From QHXM01 sp963697975 (GTDB taxonomy: Bacteria > Acidobacteriota > Blastocatellia > Pyrinomonadales > Pyrinomonadaceae), in NCBI GenBank assembly GCA_963697975.1, contig OY969111.1, positions 1,860,001 through 1,924,000 of the forward strand: DNA of 64,000 nucleotides, read 5' to 3'. Every line of letters starts with the position of its first letter. The stretch's first letter is position 1. This document shows, piece after piece, positions 43,117-50,783 of the stretch. Under the pieces are notes generated by a model that searched no databases, was not told the DNA's origin, and saw only the letters and a list, made by a program, of their open reading frames with translations. A program made the position numbers and the translations under genes.

Positions 43117-44105
43117 ACCGCTCACCTCAGGCCCACCCCTCCAAGAAGAAGAAGAGAGTTCTGGTCACGGTTAATCCGTGCATCATCGGCAAGAGAGACT
43201 TCTCGACGATGCGAAAGTTTCTCAACCTGATGGATCAACATTTCGATCTGCTCGTCGTTCCCGTCAACGGCTACGACTTCAAACATGGCAAGGTGCGTGC
43301 GTACAGGCGGCTCAAGGGCGGTGCGTTCAAAACAATCGGGATGATTAAACCCGAAGGGGATTTATGGTTTATTTATAGCGACGGCTATTACTTGAATCAT
43401 CGCCGATTCGGTTTTCGCCTGAGACGAGATTATTTCAACGCCCAGCTTGATTTTCATCAAAAGCACCTCGACCGGGGCAGCGTCTCGTTGCTGGTCAATC
43501 ACCCGGAATCAGAAGCGCGGACACTGAAAAGCTGGCTTGCGACTTTGAACTTTAAGCAGACGCGCGTGATTCCGACCTACGTCTTCCGTGACATTGATGA
43601 AGTCTACGATTTTCAAAAAGAGAAACGTTCCATCGTCGTCAAGCCCAACTGGGGCGGCGCTTCGATTGAAGTTGAGTGGTTGAAAGACGAAGCGGCGGTC
43701 AGGAAGTTTTACAACAAACTAAAAAAGCGTTCCGATAGAGACCTGAGCGATTATTGCTTTCAGGCTTATTGTCAGGGCGATGAAAAGCGTCTCTGGTTTG
43801 TGGGCGGTAAATTTGTCGCCGGGAGAAAATATCGTGGCCGTGAGACCCCCTGGGAAGACTGGAATGAGAAGTGTCGCATCTCGGCTTATAATAAAATCTC
43901 GCATCAGGGTTTCGCGGAGGATTTAGCCGCCGCCGAATACATTTGCCAGTTGTCGGGCATCAGCGTGGGCGCGGTTGATTTCATAGGCCACCGGATAAAC
44001 GAGATCAACGGATGCGGAACGGTGATGACGACGATGGATGGAAGGAAAGTGTTCGTTGATACGCGACCGGCCTTCGTAGATTATTTTCTGAAATTAATGA
44101 ACTGA
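43113..44105 (+). CDS. ATP-grasp family ligase, partner of the preceding gene
   Basis: A 330-residue protein with ATP-grasp features resembling the GshB/RimK type. They are VNHPESEARTLKSWLATLNF (the usual pre-ATP-grasp pattern), SIVVKPNWGGASIEVEWL (the ATP Lys), and VGAVDFIGHRINEINGCGTV with Glu-x-Asn. The Gly-rich loop is replaced by NWGGAS. The N-terminal domain is more basic (SKKKKRVLVTV). The 4-base overlap with the upstream ligase implies translational coupling. The pair could make a short peptide or a modified amino acid, but no precursor peptide, transporter or tailoring gene is evident beside it. Confidence 0.8.
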   Translation: MNRSPQAHPSKKKKRVLVTVNPCIIGKRDFSTMRKFLNLMDQHFDLLVVPVNGYDFKHGKVRAYRRLKGGAFKTIGMIKPEGDLWFIYSDGYYLNHRRFGFRLRRDYFNAQLDFHQKHLDRGSVSLLVNHPESEARTLKSWLATLNFKQTRVIPTYVFRDIDEVYDFQKEKRSIVVKPNWGGASIEVEWLKDEAAVRKFYNKLKKRSDRDLSDYCFQAYCQGDEKRLWFVGGKFVAGRKYRGRETPWEDWNEKCRISAYNKISHQGFAEDLAAAEYICQLSGISVGAVDFIGHRINEINGCGTVMTTMDGRKVFVDTRPAFVDYFLKLMN

Positions 44106-44154
44106 CTCTCTCTGCTGAAAAGTGAAAGCCAGTGACATAGCTACTAAAGCATTA

Positions 44155-44251
44155 GACAAGATTTACAGGATTATCAAGATGAAGGGAAAAGCATTCAGCT
44201 TTCCCTGTATTGCCTTCTTTTCTTAATCTTGATAATCCTGTAAATCCTGTC
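44155..44251. repeat. inverted repeat with perfect 26-bp outer arms
   Basis: GACAAGATTTACAGGATTAT then CAAGAT (44155-44180) pairs with ATCTTGATAATCCTGTAAAT then CCTGTC (44226-44251). Inside, GAAGGGAAAAGC pairs with GCTTTCCCTGTATTGCCTTC only loosely. It follows the ATP-grasp pair by about 50 bases. The rest of the 44106-44452 spacer contains no gene that I can support. Confidence 0.8.
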
Positions 44252-44452
44252 TCTTCCTTCTCTGTTTTGCCAGTGTCTTTTAGTTTAAGAGGCAAACCTT
44301 TTATTGACCGCGCAGCCGGACGCCAATTATCATCCTTGGCGGTCGAGGGAAACCGGCGCACGTTTCTCCCCTCTTCGGTGTCGCAATTTATAATTGCTAT
44401 CAGCGACACTCGCCCCAAAGAATTTCCCGACTCTTAGCAACCAGAGCGTTTC

Positions 44453-45511
44453 ATGCTGACAGAGCCTTCCCCCGTTTTGCCCCAACGCCCGCGCATCGCG
44501 CGCGCACAACTCGCTCGGATGCTGCTCAAGACCTGCGCGGCATTCGCGCTCTTGAGTGTTATCCTGATGCTCAATGCAGGGTGCGGGGCGGTGACGGAGA
44601 CTGCCGGACAGCAGAGAGAGCAACAGCGAGCGCGCCGCGTTAACAATCAATCGCCTGACGGCGTGAACACTGGAGAAACAGGCCAATCGAAGATGCCCGA
44701 AACAACTGTCGAGAGTAAAACAACCACCGCTCCTACCGCTTTCTATCCCGAACTGAAGAAGGCGCTGCATGCACGCAAGATGAAACTTGAGACGGTTTGT
44801 GACACGACGAATCCCGTCTCCCGCCGTGTGCTTGAAGATTACGGCGCGATGTTTCTGGCCGCCAGCAGCGTCATCCCGCCGCCCGTCTGCGTCTTTCAGA
44901 GCGAAGCCGAGGTCTCCGAGTTTCAAAGAGAGGCGACATACACGACCGCCATCATCGGCGGCGACCAGATCGAACTACAACCGGCGGCGATGAGCGCCTT
45001 GATGACGGCGCGTGAAGAAGCGCGCGCGCAGGGGCTGAACATCACGCCGCGCGGCGGCTCGGAAGCCGCGACCCGCAGCTACGAAGACACCTTTCGTCTG
45101 TGGAACACGCGCTTTCTGCCCGCGCTCAACTACTGGAACAGCCGGGGTCGTCTCTCAAAGGAACAGGTCACAACGCTTCGCAAGCTGCCCTTGAGCGAGC
45201 AGGTGCGCGCCGTGCTCGAACTCGAAAAGGACGGCATCTTCTTCAGCAAAGATTTTTCGAAATCCATCCTCTACTCCATCGCCGCGCCCGGGACGTCGCA
45301 GCATCTGGCGATGCTCGCTCTCGATGTGGATCAGTTTGCGGATGAGCGTGTGCGCCGCATTCTCGCCCGTCACGGCTGGTTTCAGACGGTCAAGAGCGAT
45401 CTGCCTCACTTCACTTACTTAGGATTGGAAGAGAAGGATTTGCCCGCGCGGGGCTTGCGCCCGGTCATCTCCGGCAAACAACTGTTCTGGATTCCTAACG
45501 TCAGCGAATAA
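44453..45511 (+). CDS. lipoprotein with M15B / VanY-like D-Ala-D-Ala carboxypeptidase domain
   Basis: A 352-residue lipoprotein. The hydrophobic segment CAAFALLSVILMLNAGC ends in a lipobox, preceded by an unusually long, basic N-terminus. Translation from the Met at residue 23 (44519) would give a standard signal. A Thr/Glu-rich linker is followed by the C-terminal peptidase region: SEAATRSYEDTFRLWNTRF, GTSQHLAMLALDVDQFADE (zinc His and Asp, about 283-290) and LPHFTYLGLEE (final His). This fits the M15B peptidases that trim cell-wall stem peptides. The enzyme would be lipid-anchored in the periplasm. Confidence 0.75.
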   Translation: MLTEPSPVLPQRPRIARAQLARMLLKTCAAFALLSVILMLNAGCGAVTETAGQQREQQRARRVNNQSPDGVNTGETGQSKMPETTVESKTTTAPTAFYPELKKALHARKMKLETVCDTTNPVSRRVLEDYGAMFLAASSVIPPPVCVFQSEAEVSEFQREATYTTAIIGGDQIELQPAAMSALMTAREEARAQGLNITPRGGSEAATRSYEDTFRLWNTRFLPALNYWNSRGRLSKEQVTTLRKLPLSEQVRAVLELEKDGIFFSKDFSKSILYSIAAPGTSQHLAMLALDVDQFADERVRRILARHGWFQTVKSDLPHFTYLGLEEKDLPARGLRPVISGKQLFWIPNVSE

Positions 45512-45522
45512 ACTCCGAAAGA

Positions 45523-46482
45523 ATGAAACGTTGTCCCACATGCCAGCGCCGGTACACGGATGACACGCTGAATTTCTGTCTCGAAGACGGCGCATCTCTC
45601 GAAAGCGTGACCGCCACTACGCTGGATAAGACGTTGGTGCTCGATCCAAATGAGCCGCCGCCGACAGAGATTCTCCCGAATCCCCCAATCGCGCCGACGC
45701 TGCGCGCGCACAACCCGCCGACAACCGTGCGGCAAGAGGCACGCGCTACCAGAAATGAGCTTCAGGATGTAGCCGCACCGACATCGCAGCCGCAACGTAA
45801 CACCACGTCGGTGGTCGCGCTGACGGTGGTCGCCACAATCCTGCTGCTGGCTTTAGGCGGTCTCGGCGCATGGCTGCTCTTGAGGGATAACAGCACGAGC
45901 GGCGGCAATCTCAACGGGACCAACGTGGGAACAGATTCCGGTCGCGGCGGCAATACAAATACAGGAGTGATAATCAGCAATACCAATGATTCGACGGGCG
46001 GCAACATGAACACGCAGCCCAGCGTTAGTCCAACTCCAAGCATCTCGCCCACGCCGACCCAGACGCCGACGCCTCAACGAACGCCGCAGATCAACGATGC
46101 TTCGACCGCGCGCATGGAAGTCTCGAACGCCTTGAACGGGTGGAGGCAGACCATGATAACCCCCGAGGTGGACGCGCACATGAGCTACTACGCCCCCGTG
46201 CTGCACACTTACTACAATGCAAGAAACGCGGACGTGAGCCGGGTGCGCTCCAATGTCGCCCGTGCCTTCAGTTCGTATTCCACGTTCGACGTGCGAATCA
46301 CCAATCTCCAGATAGAAGTTGACCCGTCAGGCCAGAGCGCCATCGCCACGTTCGATAAGACTTTCGAATTCAGAAGCGGCGAGAAGAGATACGCCGGTTC
46401 AGGCTTGAACAGATTCTGGTTTGAGAAAATCGGTGGCCGCTGGCTCATCACGGGCGAGAAGGATTTGAAGACTTACTATTAA
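45523..46482 (+). CDS. zinc-ribbon membrane protein with C-terminal NTF2-like domain
   Basis: A 319-residue protein. The N-terminus MKRCPTCQRRYTDDTLNFCL plus EDGASLE is a zinc ribbon common at the start of acidobacterial membrane and kinase proteins. Then come a linker, a membrane helix (about 90-115, SVVALTVVATILLLALGGLGAW), and a long Asn/Thr/Gly- then Pro/Thr-rich stalk (about 120-185). A C-terminal domain (about 195-318) is NTF2-like: VSNALNGWRQTMITPEVDAHMSYYAPVL...RFWFEKIGGRWLITGEKDLKTYY. Probably a surface sensor or scaffold. It starts 11 bases after the peptidase gene, so the two are likely one operon. Confidence 0.8.
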   Translation: MKRCPTCQRRYTDDTLNFCLEDGASLESVTATTLDKTLVLDPNEPPPTEILPNPPIAPTLRAHNPPTTVRQEARATRNELQDVAAPTSQPQRNTTSVVALTVVATILLLALGGLGAWLLLRDNSTSGGNLNGTNVGTDSGRGGNTNTGVIISNTNDSTGGNMNTQPSVSPTPSISPTPTQTPTPQRTPQINDASTARMEVSNALNGWRQTMITPEVDAHMSYYAPVLHTYYNARNADVSRVRSNVARAFSSYSTFDVRITNLQIEVDPSGQSAIATFDKTFEFRSGEKRYAGSGLNRFWFEKIGGRWLITGEKDLKTYY

Positions 46483-46484
46483 AG

Positions 46485-46590
46485 CAGTGGTCAGTGGCCG
46501 GTGGTCAGTTAAAACCAAAAACTCAAAACTGCATATCGCGCTCGGTCTTTACTGACCACTGACCACCGGCCACTGACCACTGTTTTTCTT
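46485..46590. terminator. word-repeat palindrome with perfect 25-bp arms and T-run
   Basis: Arms 46485-46509 and 46558-46582 are exact reverse complements, made of the words CAGTGG, TCAGTGG and CCGGTGGTCAGT, followed by GTTTTTCTTTT on the plus strand. It begins 2 bases after the stop of the zinc-ribbon gene. Its arms are almost the same sequence as those at 34924, about 11.5 kb away. Confidence 0.9.
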
Positions 46591-46777
46591 TTGCTTGCAG
46601 GCGCAAAAATGCTAGACTACGCACGCGCCCGGCCTGTAACCTGCCGGGCGCGCCTCTCTCCCGTATCGCACGGGCTTTAAGCAAAATTTATTAACCAAGC
46701 GTCACCCGATCCGCGCCTTCGTCTCCCTAGTGCAATATACGGTCGAGCGACCCCTTAACCCCCGAAAGAGGGTCACT

Positions 46778-48385
46778 ATGGATGTCCCCCACATTATCGC
46801 CGGACGATTCCGCATCGAATGTGAGATCGGCACAGGCGGCATGGGCACTGTCTACCGCGCCACACATCTGGGCCTCGAACGCCCCGTCGCCGTCAAAATC
46901 ATCAAGCCTGAGTTTGCCTCCGACCCTGACGTAGCCGACCGCTTCATGCGCGAGGCGCGCACAATGGCGAAGCTTCGTCACCCGCACGCCGCGATGATCT
47001 TCGACGCGGGCAATCTGCCCGACGGTCGTCACTTCATCATCATGGAGTTTGTCGAAGGCCGCACGCTTTCCGAAGCTCTCCAGGCGGAAGGCCGCTTCAC
47101 GCCCGAACACGCCGTCCGCATCGCCTCGGACATCTGCGACGTGCTGGCAGAAGCTCACAGCCTCGGCATCGTCCACCGCGATTTGAAGCCCTCGAACATC
47201 ATGCTCAACGAGCGCGGCATCTGCGTGCTTGATTTCGGTGTGGCGAAAGTCTTAGCGACCTCGGCGGATGTGACGCACACGCACGCCACGACAGGCTCAG
47301 GCGTTATCGTCGGAACGCCTCGCTACATGTCGCCCGAACAATGCCTCGGACAACGCATCGGTGCGCGCAGCGACCTCTACAGTCTGGGCGTGGTGCTCTA
47401 CGAGATGTTGACAGGCCGCCCTCCCTTCACAGACCCGCTGGCTTCGGCAGTATTGGTCAAGCAGGCGACGGCGCTGCCGCCACCGCTCCCGAAACTGCGT
47501 CAGGACTTACCGCGCGCTCTCGTCATCGCCGTTCACACCTTGCTCGCCAAGCGACCCGACGACCGCCCGCCGAACGCCAGAGCCGCACAGAAGCTACTGG
47601 AGAAAAGCGTCGCCCGACCGCCGCGCGAGATGTCTGACACTCAGCCCTTCTCTTCAACGGTGGCCGCGCTCACGACCGGGCGTAGCCTCTTCTTTCGCGC
47701 CATCACACCTCTCGCCATGATCGCCGTGCTGGGGCTGACGTTTTTCGTCTGGGGACGAAACGCGCAGAACAGGCTGACGACAGCCGCCGCAGAAGGTGGC
47801 CCTGTAGCGACGATGACGAAGACGACGAACGCGCCGACAGCCTCGGTTGATTCTTCCTTATCTGCCGCGCCGAAGATTGTCGCCCAGCCGCCGCTCTCGC
47901 TCGACGCCGCGCGACAGCTCGTCACTTCCGTTTCAAACGGACCGATTGGCGACGTTCATGTCGTGAACACGGATCGCAAACAGAATCAAGCCGTGATTGC
48001 CATTCAGGACGAAAGACGCAACGGCGGAACTCACCTGTTTGTGATGGAGCCGCGCGGCGGTCGCTACCGCGTGATAGCGCGCACGCCGCTCGACGCGCAC
48101 AATTTTAACGGGGCGAACTGGACGACGGAGAGCCAAGACATTGACGGCGACGGCTACGATGAAGTGATCTGCACGGGCACAAACGCCAAAGGCCATACAT
48201 CAGACCGTCGGCTTGTGCTCTACGTCCCGCGCACGCGCCGCGCCTACTCAATGCGCGTCGAAAACAATTGGCGCGGCTCAAAGAGACCGCGCGCCACCTT
48301 CTCGCCAAACGTCTGGACGCGCGACGCTGCGCCCTACCGGGCTGCGCTTGAGCAACGCGCCCGCGCGGCAGTCGCTACGTTTTGA
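46778..48385 (+). CDS. transmembrane Ser/Thr protein kinase with extracytoplasmic VCBS-like domain
   Basis: A 535-residue Hanks-type kinase. The kinase domain (about 9-270) has the glycine loop GTGGMGTVYRA, VAVKIIKP (ATP Lys), HRDLKPSN (about 132), DFGVAKV and GTPRYMSPEQ. A membrane helix follows (about 308-326, PLAMIAVLGLTFFVWG), then a Thr/Ala-rich stalk. The C-terminal region has VNTDRKQNQAVIAIQDE and WTTESQDIDGDGYDEVICTG, an FG-GAP/VCBS-like calcium-site pattern. The outer domain could sense ligands. Phosphatase and FHA partners are not adjacent. The frame extends upstream to 46730; the ATG at 46778 with GAGGG before it is preferred. Confidence 0.93.
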   Translation: MDVPHIIAGRFRIECEIGTGGMGTVYRATHLGLERPVAVKIIKPEFASDPDVADRFMREARTMAKLRHPHAAMIFDAGNLPDGRHFIIMEFVEGRTLSEALQAEGRFTPEHAVRIASDICDVLAEAHSLGIVHRDLKPSNIMLNERGICVLDFGVAKVLATSADVTHTHATTGSGVIVGTPRYMSPEQCLGQRIGARSDLYSLGVVLYEMLTGRPPFTDPLASAVLVKQATALPPPLPKLRQDLPRALVIAVHTLLAKRPDDRPPNARAAQKLLEKSVARPPREMSDTQPFSSTVAALTTGRSLFFRAITPLAMIAVLGLTFFVWGRNAQNRLTTAAAEGGPVATMTKTTNAPTASVDSSLSAAPKIVAQPPLSLDAARQLVTSVSNGPIGDVHVVNTDRKQNQAVIAIQDERRNGGTHLFVMEPRGGRYRVIARTPLDAHNFNGANWTTESQDIDGDGYDEVICTGTNAKGHTSDRRLVLYVPRTRRAYSMRVENNWRGSKRPRATFSPNVWTRDAAPYRAALEQRARAAVATF

Positions 48386-48418
48386 GAGCGCGAGAGAAAA
48401 AAATGGCTGATTCTGGTC

Positions 48419-48452
48419 GGGTTGAATGACTCGAACGCCTCAGAGGGGTTGT
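48419..48452. repeat. 34-bp direct repeat, left copy, bounding the toxin-antitoxin island
   Basis: This 34-base segment (GGGTTGAATGACTCGAACGC, then CTCAGAGGGGTTGT) recurs at 49147-49180 with 32 of 34 bases identical. The two copies flank the toxin-antitoxin genes in the same orientation. Sequence identity stops at the same base on the right of both copies. Confidence 0.85.
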
Positions 48453-48483
48453 CATGCTTCGTGCGGGGAATCTTTAACTTTCA

Positions 48484-48696
48484 CTATGCAGGTATGGCTA
48501 ACTTTTCAAGCTGCTCGTCCACTACCCGAATTACTGACTGGATTGAATCAACCGCTTCTTCTCCAAAATAGACTTCTCCACATTGGCTACAGACCCACGC
48601 AGGAATTTTATCCAACTGCAAATGATAACCTTTTCGATCAATGTGAAAAGGCGCTACGCCCCGCTCCATCCTGCCCTGACAATACATACACTTCAT
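48484..48696 (-). CDS. YgiT-type zinc-finger antitoxin
   Basis: A 70-residue protein with two CxxC pairs (CMYCQG and CSQCGE), forming a zinc-binding N-terminal domain of the MqsA/YgiT type. The C-terminal helix is VDSIQSVIRVVDEQLEKL. Full-length MqsA has a further DNA-binding HTH domain, which is absent here; short YgiT proteins like this accompany DUF4258 toxins. Its start overlaps the toxin gene stop by 4 bases, with the toxin first in the operon. It probably neutralises the toxin by binding it. Confidence 0.88.
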   Translation of the reverse strand: MKCMYCQGRMERGVAPFHIDRKGYHLQLDKIPAWVCSQCGEVYFGEEAVDSIQSVIRVVDEQLEKLAIPA

Positions 48697-49022
48697 AACG
48701 TTATCCTCACTCTGAAATCACCTGACCATTCATCCTTATCAGGCAGATACGCTGTAATGATAGCGAGATATTCACCTTTAGGCGAACAAACAACGTGAAC
48801 GGCGCGACCGTCCTCACCATAGCCAAGCATCAGGCAGCTATGCCCCCGCAAATCTTCGGGATAATCTTCGACGACTTCACCATGTTCTACTACGTCGCGT
48901 ATTTCAGATGTGGTAATTAGTCTATCTGGCCGGGACATTTGCCGGACAGCGTGAGGAAGAAATAAAAGACGCTTCGTCGCAGCCCCCAGAACTAAAGATA
49001 AGATATCTGGCTCATCAGTCAC
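48693..49022 (-). CDS. DUF4258 family toxin
   Basis: A 109-residue protein with the DUF4258 pattern: LFLPHAVRQMSRPDRLITTSEIRDVVEHGEVVEDYPED, CLMLGYGEDGRAVHVVCSPKGEYLAIITAYLP. The domain belongs to the BrnT/RelE-like group of ribonuclease toxins; the histidine near the start of the domain and the C-terminal ITAYLPD segment are conserved. It is the first gene of a two-gene toxin-antitoxin operon. The N-terminal 14 residues (TDEPDILSLVLGAA) extend beyond the usual start. The pair sits between direct repeats, which suggests acquisition by transfer. Confidence 0.85.
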   Translation of the reverse strand: MTDEPDILSLVLGAATKRLLFLPHAVRQMSRPDRLITTSEIRDVVEHGEVVEDYPEDLRGHSCLMLGYGEDGRAVHVVCSPKGEYLAIITAYLPDKDEWSGDFRVRITL

Positions 49023-49051
49023 GTCATAAGTTTACTGTGGCTGTCATTTGG

Positions 49052-49185
49052 ATTCAACAGAAGCATACCGCTGGAATTGACCCGCCACCCACAAGCGACA
49101 TCCGACCTGAACGCGAGGAATGAACTTGAGAGCCACGCTATCGGGCGGGTTGAATGACTCGGACGCCTCAGATGGGTTGTTGGGC
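49052..49185 (+). repeat. attC-like site downstream of the toxin-antitoxin pair
   Basis: It begins with ATTCAAC, which fits the R'' consensus RYYYAAC, and ends with GTTGGGC, which fits the R' consensus GTTRRRY. CAACA next to R'' pairs with TGTTG next to R'. Further in, AATTGACCCGCC (49075-49086) pairs with GGCGGGTTGAAT (49144-49155). The result is a 134-base imperfect stem, in the size range of chromosomal integron attC sites. The right-hand 34-bp direct repeat (49147-49180) forms its 3' part. Confidence 0.45.
49147..49180. repeat. 34-bp direct repeat, right copy
   Basis: It matches 48419-48452 at 32 of 34 positions. Similarity ends at the G-T step that would be the recombination point of an attC site (the G before TTGGGC). 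The left copy continues differently (CATGCTTC). Confidence 0.85.
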
Positions 49186-49244
49186 GGCGTCGTGACAATA
49201 GATTGGTAATCCATGATTAGCCTTGTTACTTCGATAAGCCAGCC

Positions 49245-49865
49245 TCATTGTTTGTTAATCATGAAGTTGACGAATTGATTGACAGTAACTCTGCCATTTT
49301 CGTTATCGGCCATCAATTCTGCGAGTGTGGCGGCGTATCTCTGGACGGGAATTTCAAGTAGGTCTAAACAAGGGTTTGGACGACGAACGCTATAGGGCGG
49401 ATCGTTATATATACGGCGTAAGGGCTGACTCGGACAATCATCTACGACAATAATAGCCCAATTACCGTCCTCGAACGTAACATTCCATGCCCATTGTTGA
49501 TGAGTTACTCCTTCCAAAGTATATGAGTGTAACTTCGCCAGCGCGTCACCATATTTCTTATGAAGCGCTGTAAAATCTGAAAAATCCAATGTGTCTAAGC
49601 CAGCCCGCTCAGAGTTGCGCCATGTACTATTGGTCAACCAAATCACAAGCTCATTGGCTCCGAAAGTATTTTTACAAGGTTTACTGTCATCGAGACAGTT
49701 AGCGAGCGAGCGTCCCAGTTCACGTAGGTGTTCGCGTGTGATTAGACGTGTCTCCGGCTTGGCAGAAACGGCAGGCTTTTGGCCCCATGTCATTTGAACC
49801 ATCGATAAACAAATGATGATTAGCAGAAGTGCCTTTATTCCCAGCAAGCGTTTGAGGGAAGTCAT
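49245..49865 (-). CDS. secreted protein of unknown function in the accessory island
   Basis: A 206-residue protein with a signal peptide (ALLLIIICLSMVQMTWG). The mature part has four cysteines (SLANCLDDSKPCKN, VDDCPSQPL, NPCLDLL), possibly disulfide-bonded, and ends in a helical RYAATLAELMADNENGRVTVNQFVNFMI. The family is not recognised. By eye its GC content is lower than that of its neighbours, and it lies between two attC-like sites, so transfer is plausible. Its direction is opposite to the inferred attC orientation, which is allowed but less usual for cassette genes. Confidence 0.65.
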   Translation of the reverse strand: MTSLKRLLGIKALLLIIICLSMVQMTWGQKPAVSAKPETRLITREHLRELGRSLANCLDDSKPCKNTFGANELVIWLTNSTWRNSERAGLDTLDFSDFTALHKKYGDALAKLHSYTLEGVTHQQWAWNVTFEDGNWAIIVVDDCPSQPLRRIYNDPPYSVRRPNPCLDLLEIPVQRYAATLAELMADNENGRVTVNQFVNFMINKQ

Positions 49866-49933
49866 GATTTTCTCCTAACACTGAACGGGTGTCTTCATTA
49901 TTGAGCTATTGCCTTTAGCTTTCAAGGGCAGAC

Positions 49934-49992
49934 GCCCAACTACTGACTAAGCCGCATGATGCGTGATAATACCACTCAGGCGCATGTTAGAC
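49934..49992 (+). repeat. attC-like 59-base element
   Basis: GCCCAAC at 49934-49940 (R'' type) and GTTAGAC at 49986-49992 (R' type) are exactly 59 bases apart end to end, the classical length of integron 59-base elements. CTGACT near R'' is complementary to ACTCAG near R' at 5 of 6 positions, and AAGCCGC near R'' resembles an L'' box. The first part (GCCCAAC) also complements GTTGGGC at the end of the site at 49052. The arms are not as clean as in class 1 cassettes, so this is a candidate only. Confidence 0.45.
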
Positions 49993-50153
49993 CGCACGTT
50001 ACGGATTAATATCGCTTTCAGCCGTCTGCTTCCCGACACATCGCTTCCGCCTTCCTCTACACTTGTCGCCCGCCAGCGCGGCGTGTCAAGATAGCGGCTG
50101 CTTTGCCAGCTTCAGTTTTTACTTCTTGACGAGAGGTCGTAAACCGTTCCCTT

Positions 50154-50783
50154 ATGTCCCGCCCCCGGTTCAATCAATCAGCGTGCGACGAGTTGGCTGA
50201 CTGCGTTCGTGACATCGAGACTCACACGGATGCCGAGATCGTCATCGCCGTGCGCGCTCGCTCCGGCAATTATCTTCATGCTGACTATCTCTTCGGAGCA
50301 ATCGTCGCCTTCGCCGGGCTGCTCTTCCTACTCTTCGCGCCGTTCGAGTTCCAGCATTACTGGGTCGCCGTTGACGTTTTGCTGCTGTTTGCGCTCGGAG
50401 CTTACCTCTGTTCGCGCAGCAACGCGCTGCGCCGTCTCTTGACGACCGAAGAGTTTCGCGCCGATGCGGTCAGGACCGGCGCGGCGGCGATGTTCTACGA
50501 AGCAGGAATTGCGAACACTGACGCCGAAATGGGCGTACTTATTTATCTCTCGCTGCTTGAGAGGCGATTGGAGTTGATTGCAGACAGGGGCGTGCTCAAG
50601 GCTGCGCCGCCGCTCGAATGGAACGAGCGCGTGTACGAGTTGCACCGCGCCGGGCGCATCCCGCAACTGGAAACGCTTAGACGTGAGATTCGTGAGCTTG
50701 GCGCGATGCTCGCTAAATATCTTCCGCCAACGGGTGAGAATCCGAACGAACTACCGGACATGCCGCGCTTCGATCTTAAATGA
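50154..50783 (+). CDS. TPM-domain membrane protein
   Basis: A 209-residue protein. It begins with a TPM-type helical pattern (CDELADCVRDIETHTDAEIVIAVRARSGNYLHADYLFG), then has two membrane helices (AIVAFAGLLFLLFAPFEF and WVAVDVLLLFALGAYLC). A further TPM-like part follows (GVLIYLSLLERRLELIADRGV). TPM domains occur in membrane-associated proteins linked to envelope stress and, in plants, photosystem repair. Its stop overlaps the next gene by ATGA, so the two are co-translated. There is 160 bases of upstream spacer with no clear element. Confidence 0.75.
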   Translation: MSRPRFNQSACDELADCVRDIETHTDAEIVIAVRARSGNYLHADYLFGAIVAFAGLLFLLFAPFEFQHYWVAVDVLLLFALGAYLCSRSNALRRLLTTEEFRADAVRTGAAAMFYEAGIANTDAEMGVLIYLSLLERRLELIADRGVLKAAPPLEWNERVYELHRAGRIPQLETLRREIRELGAMLAKYLPPTGENPNELPDMPRFDLK

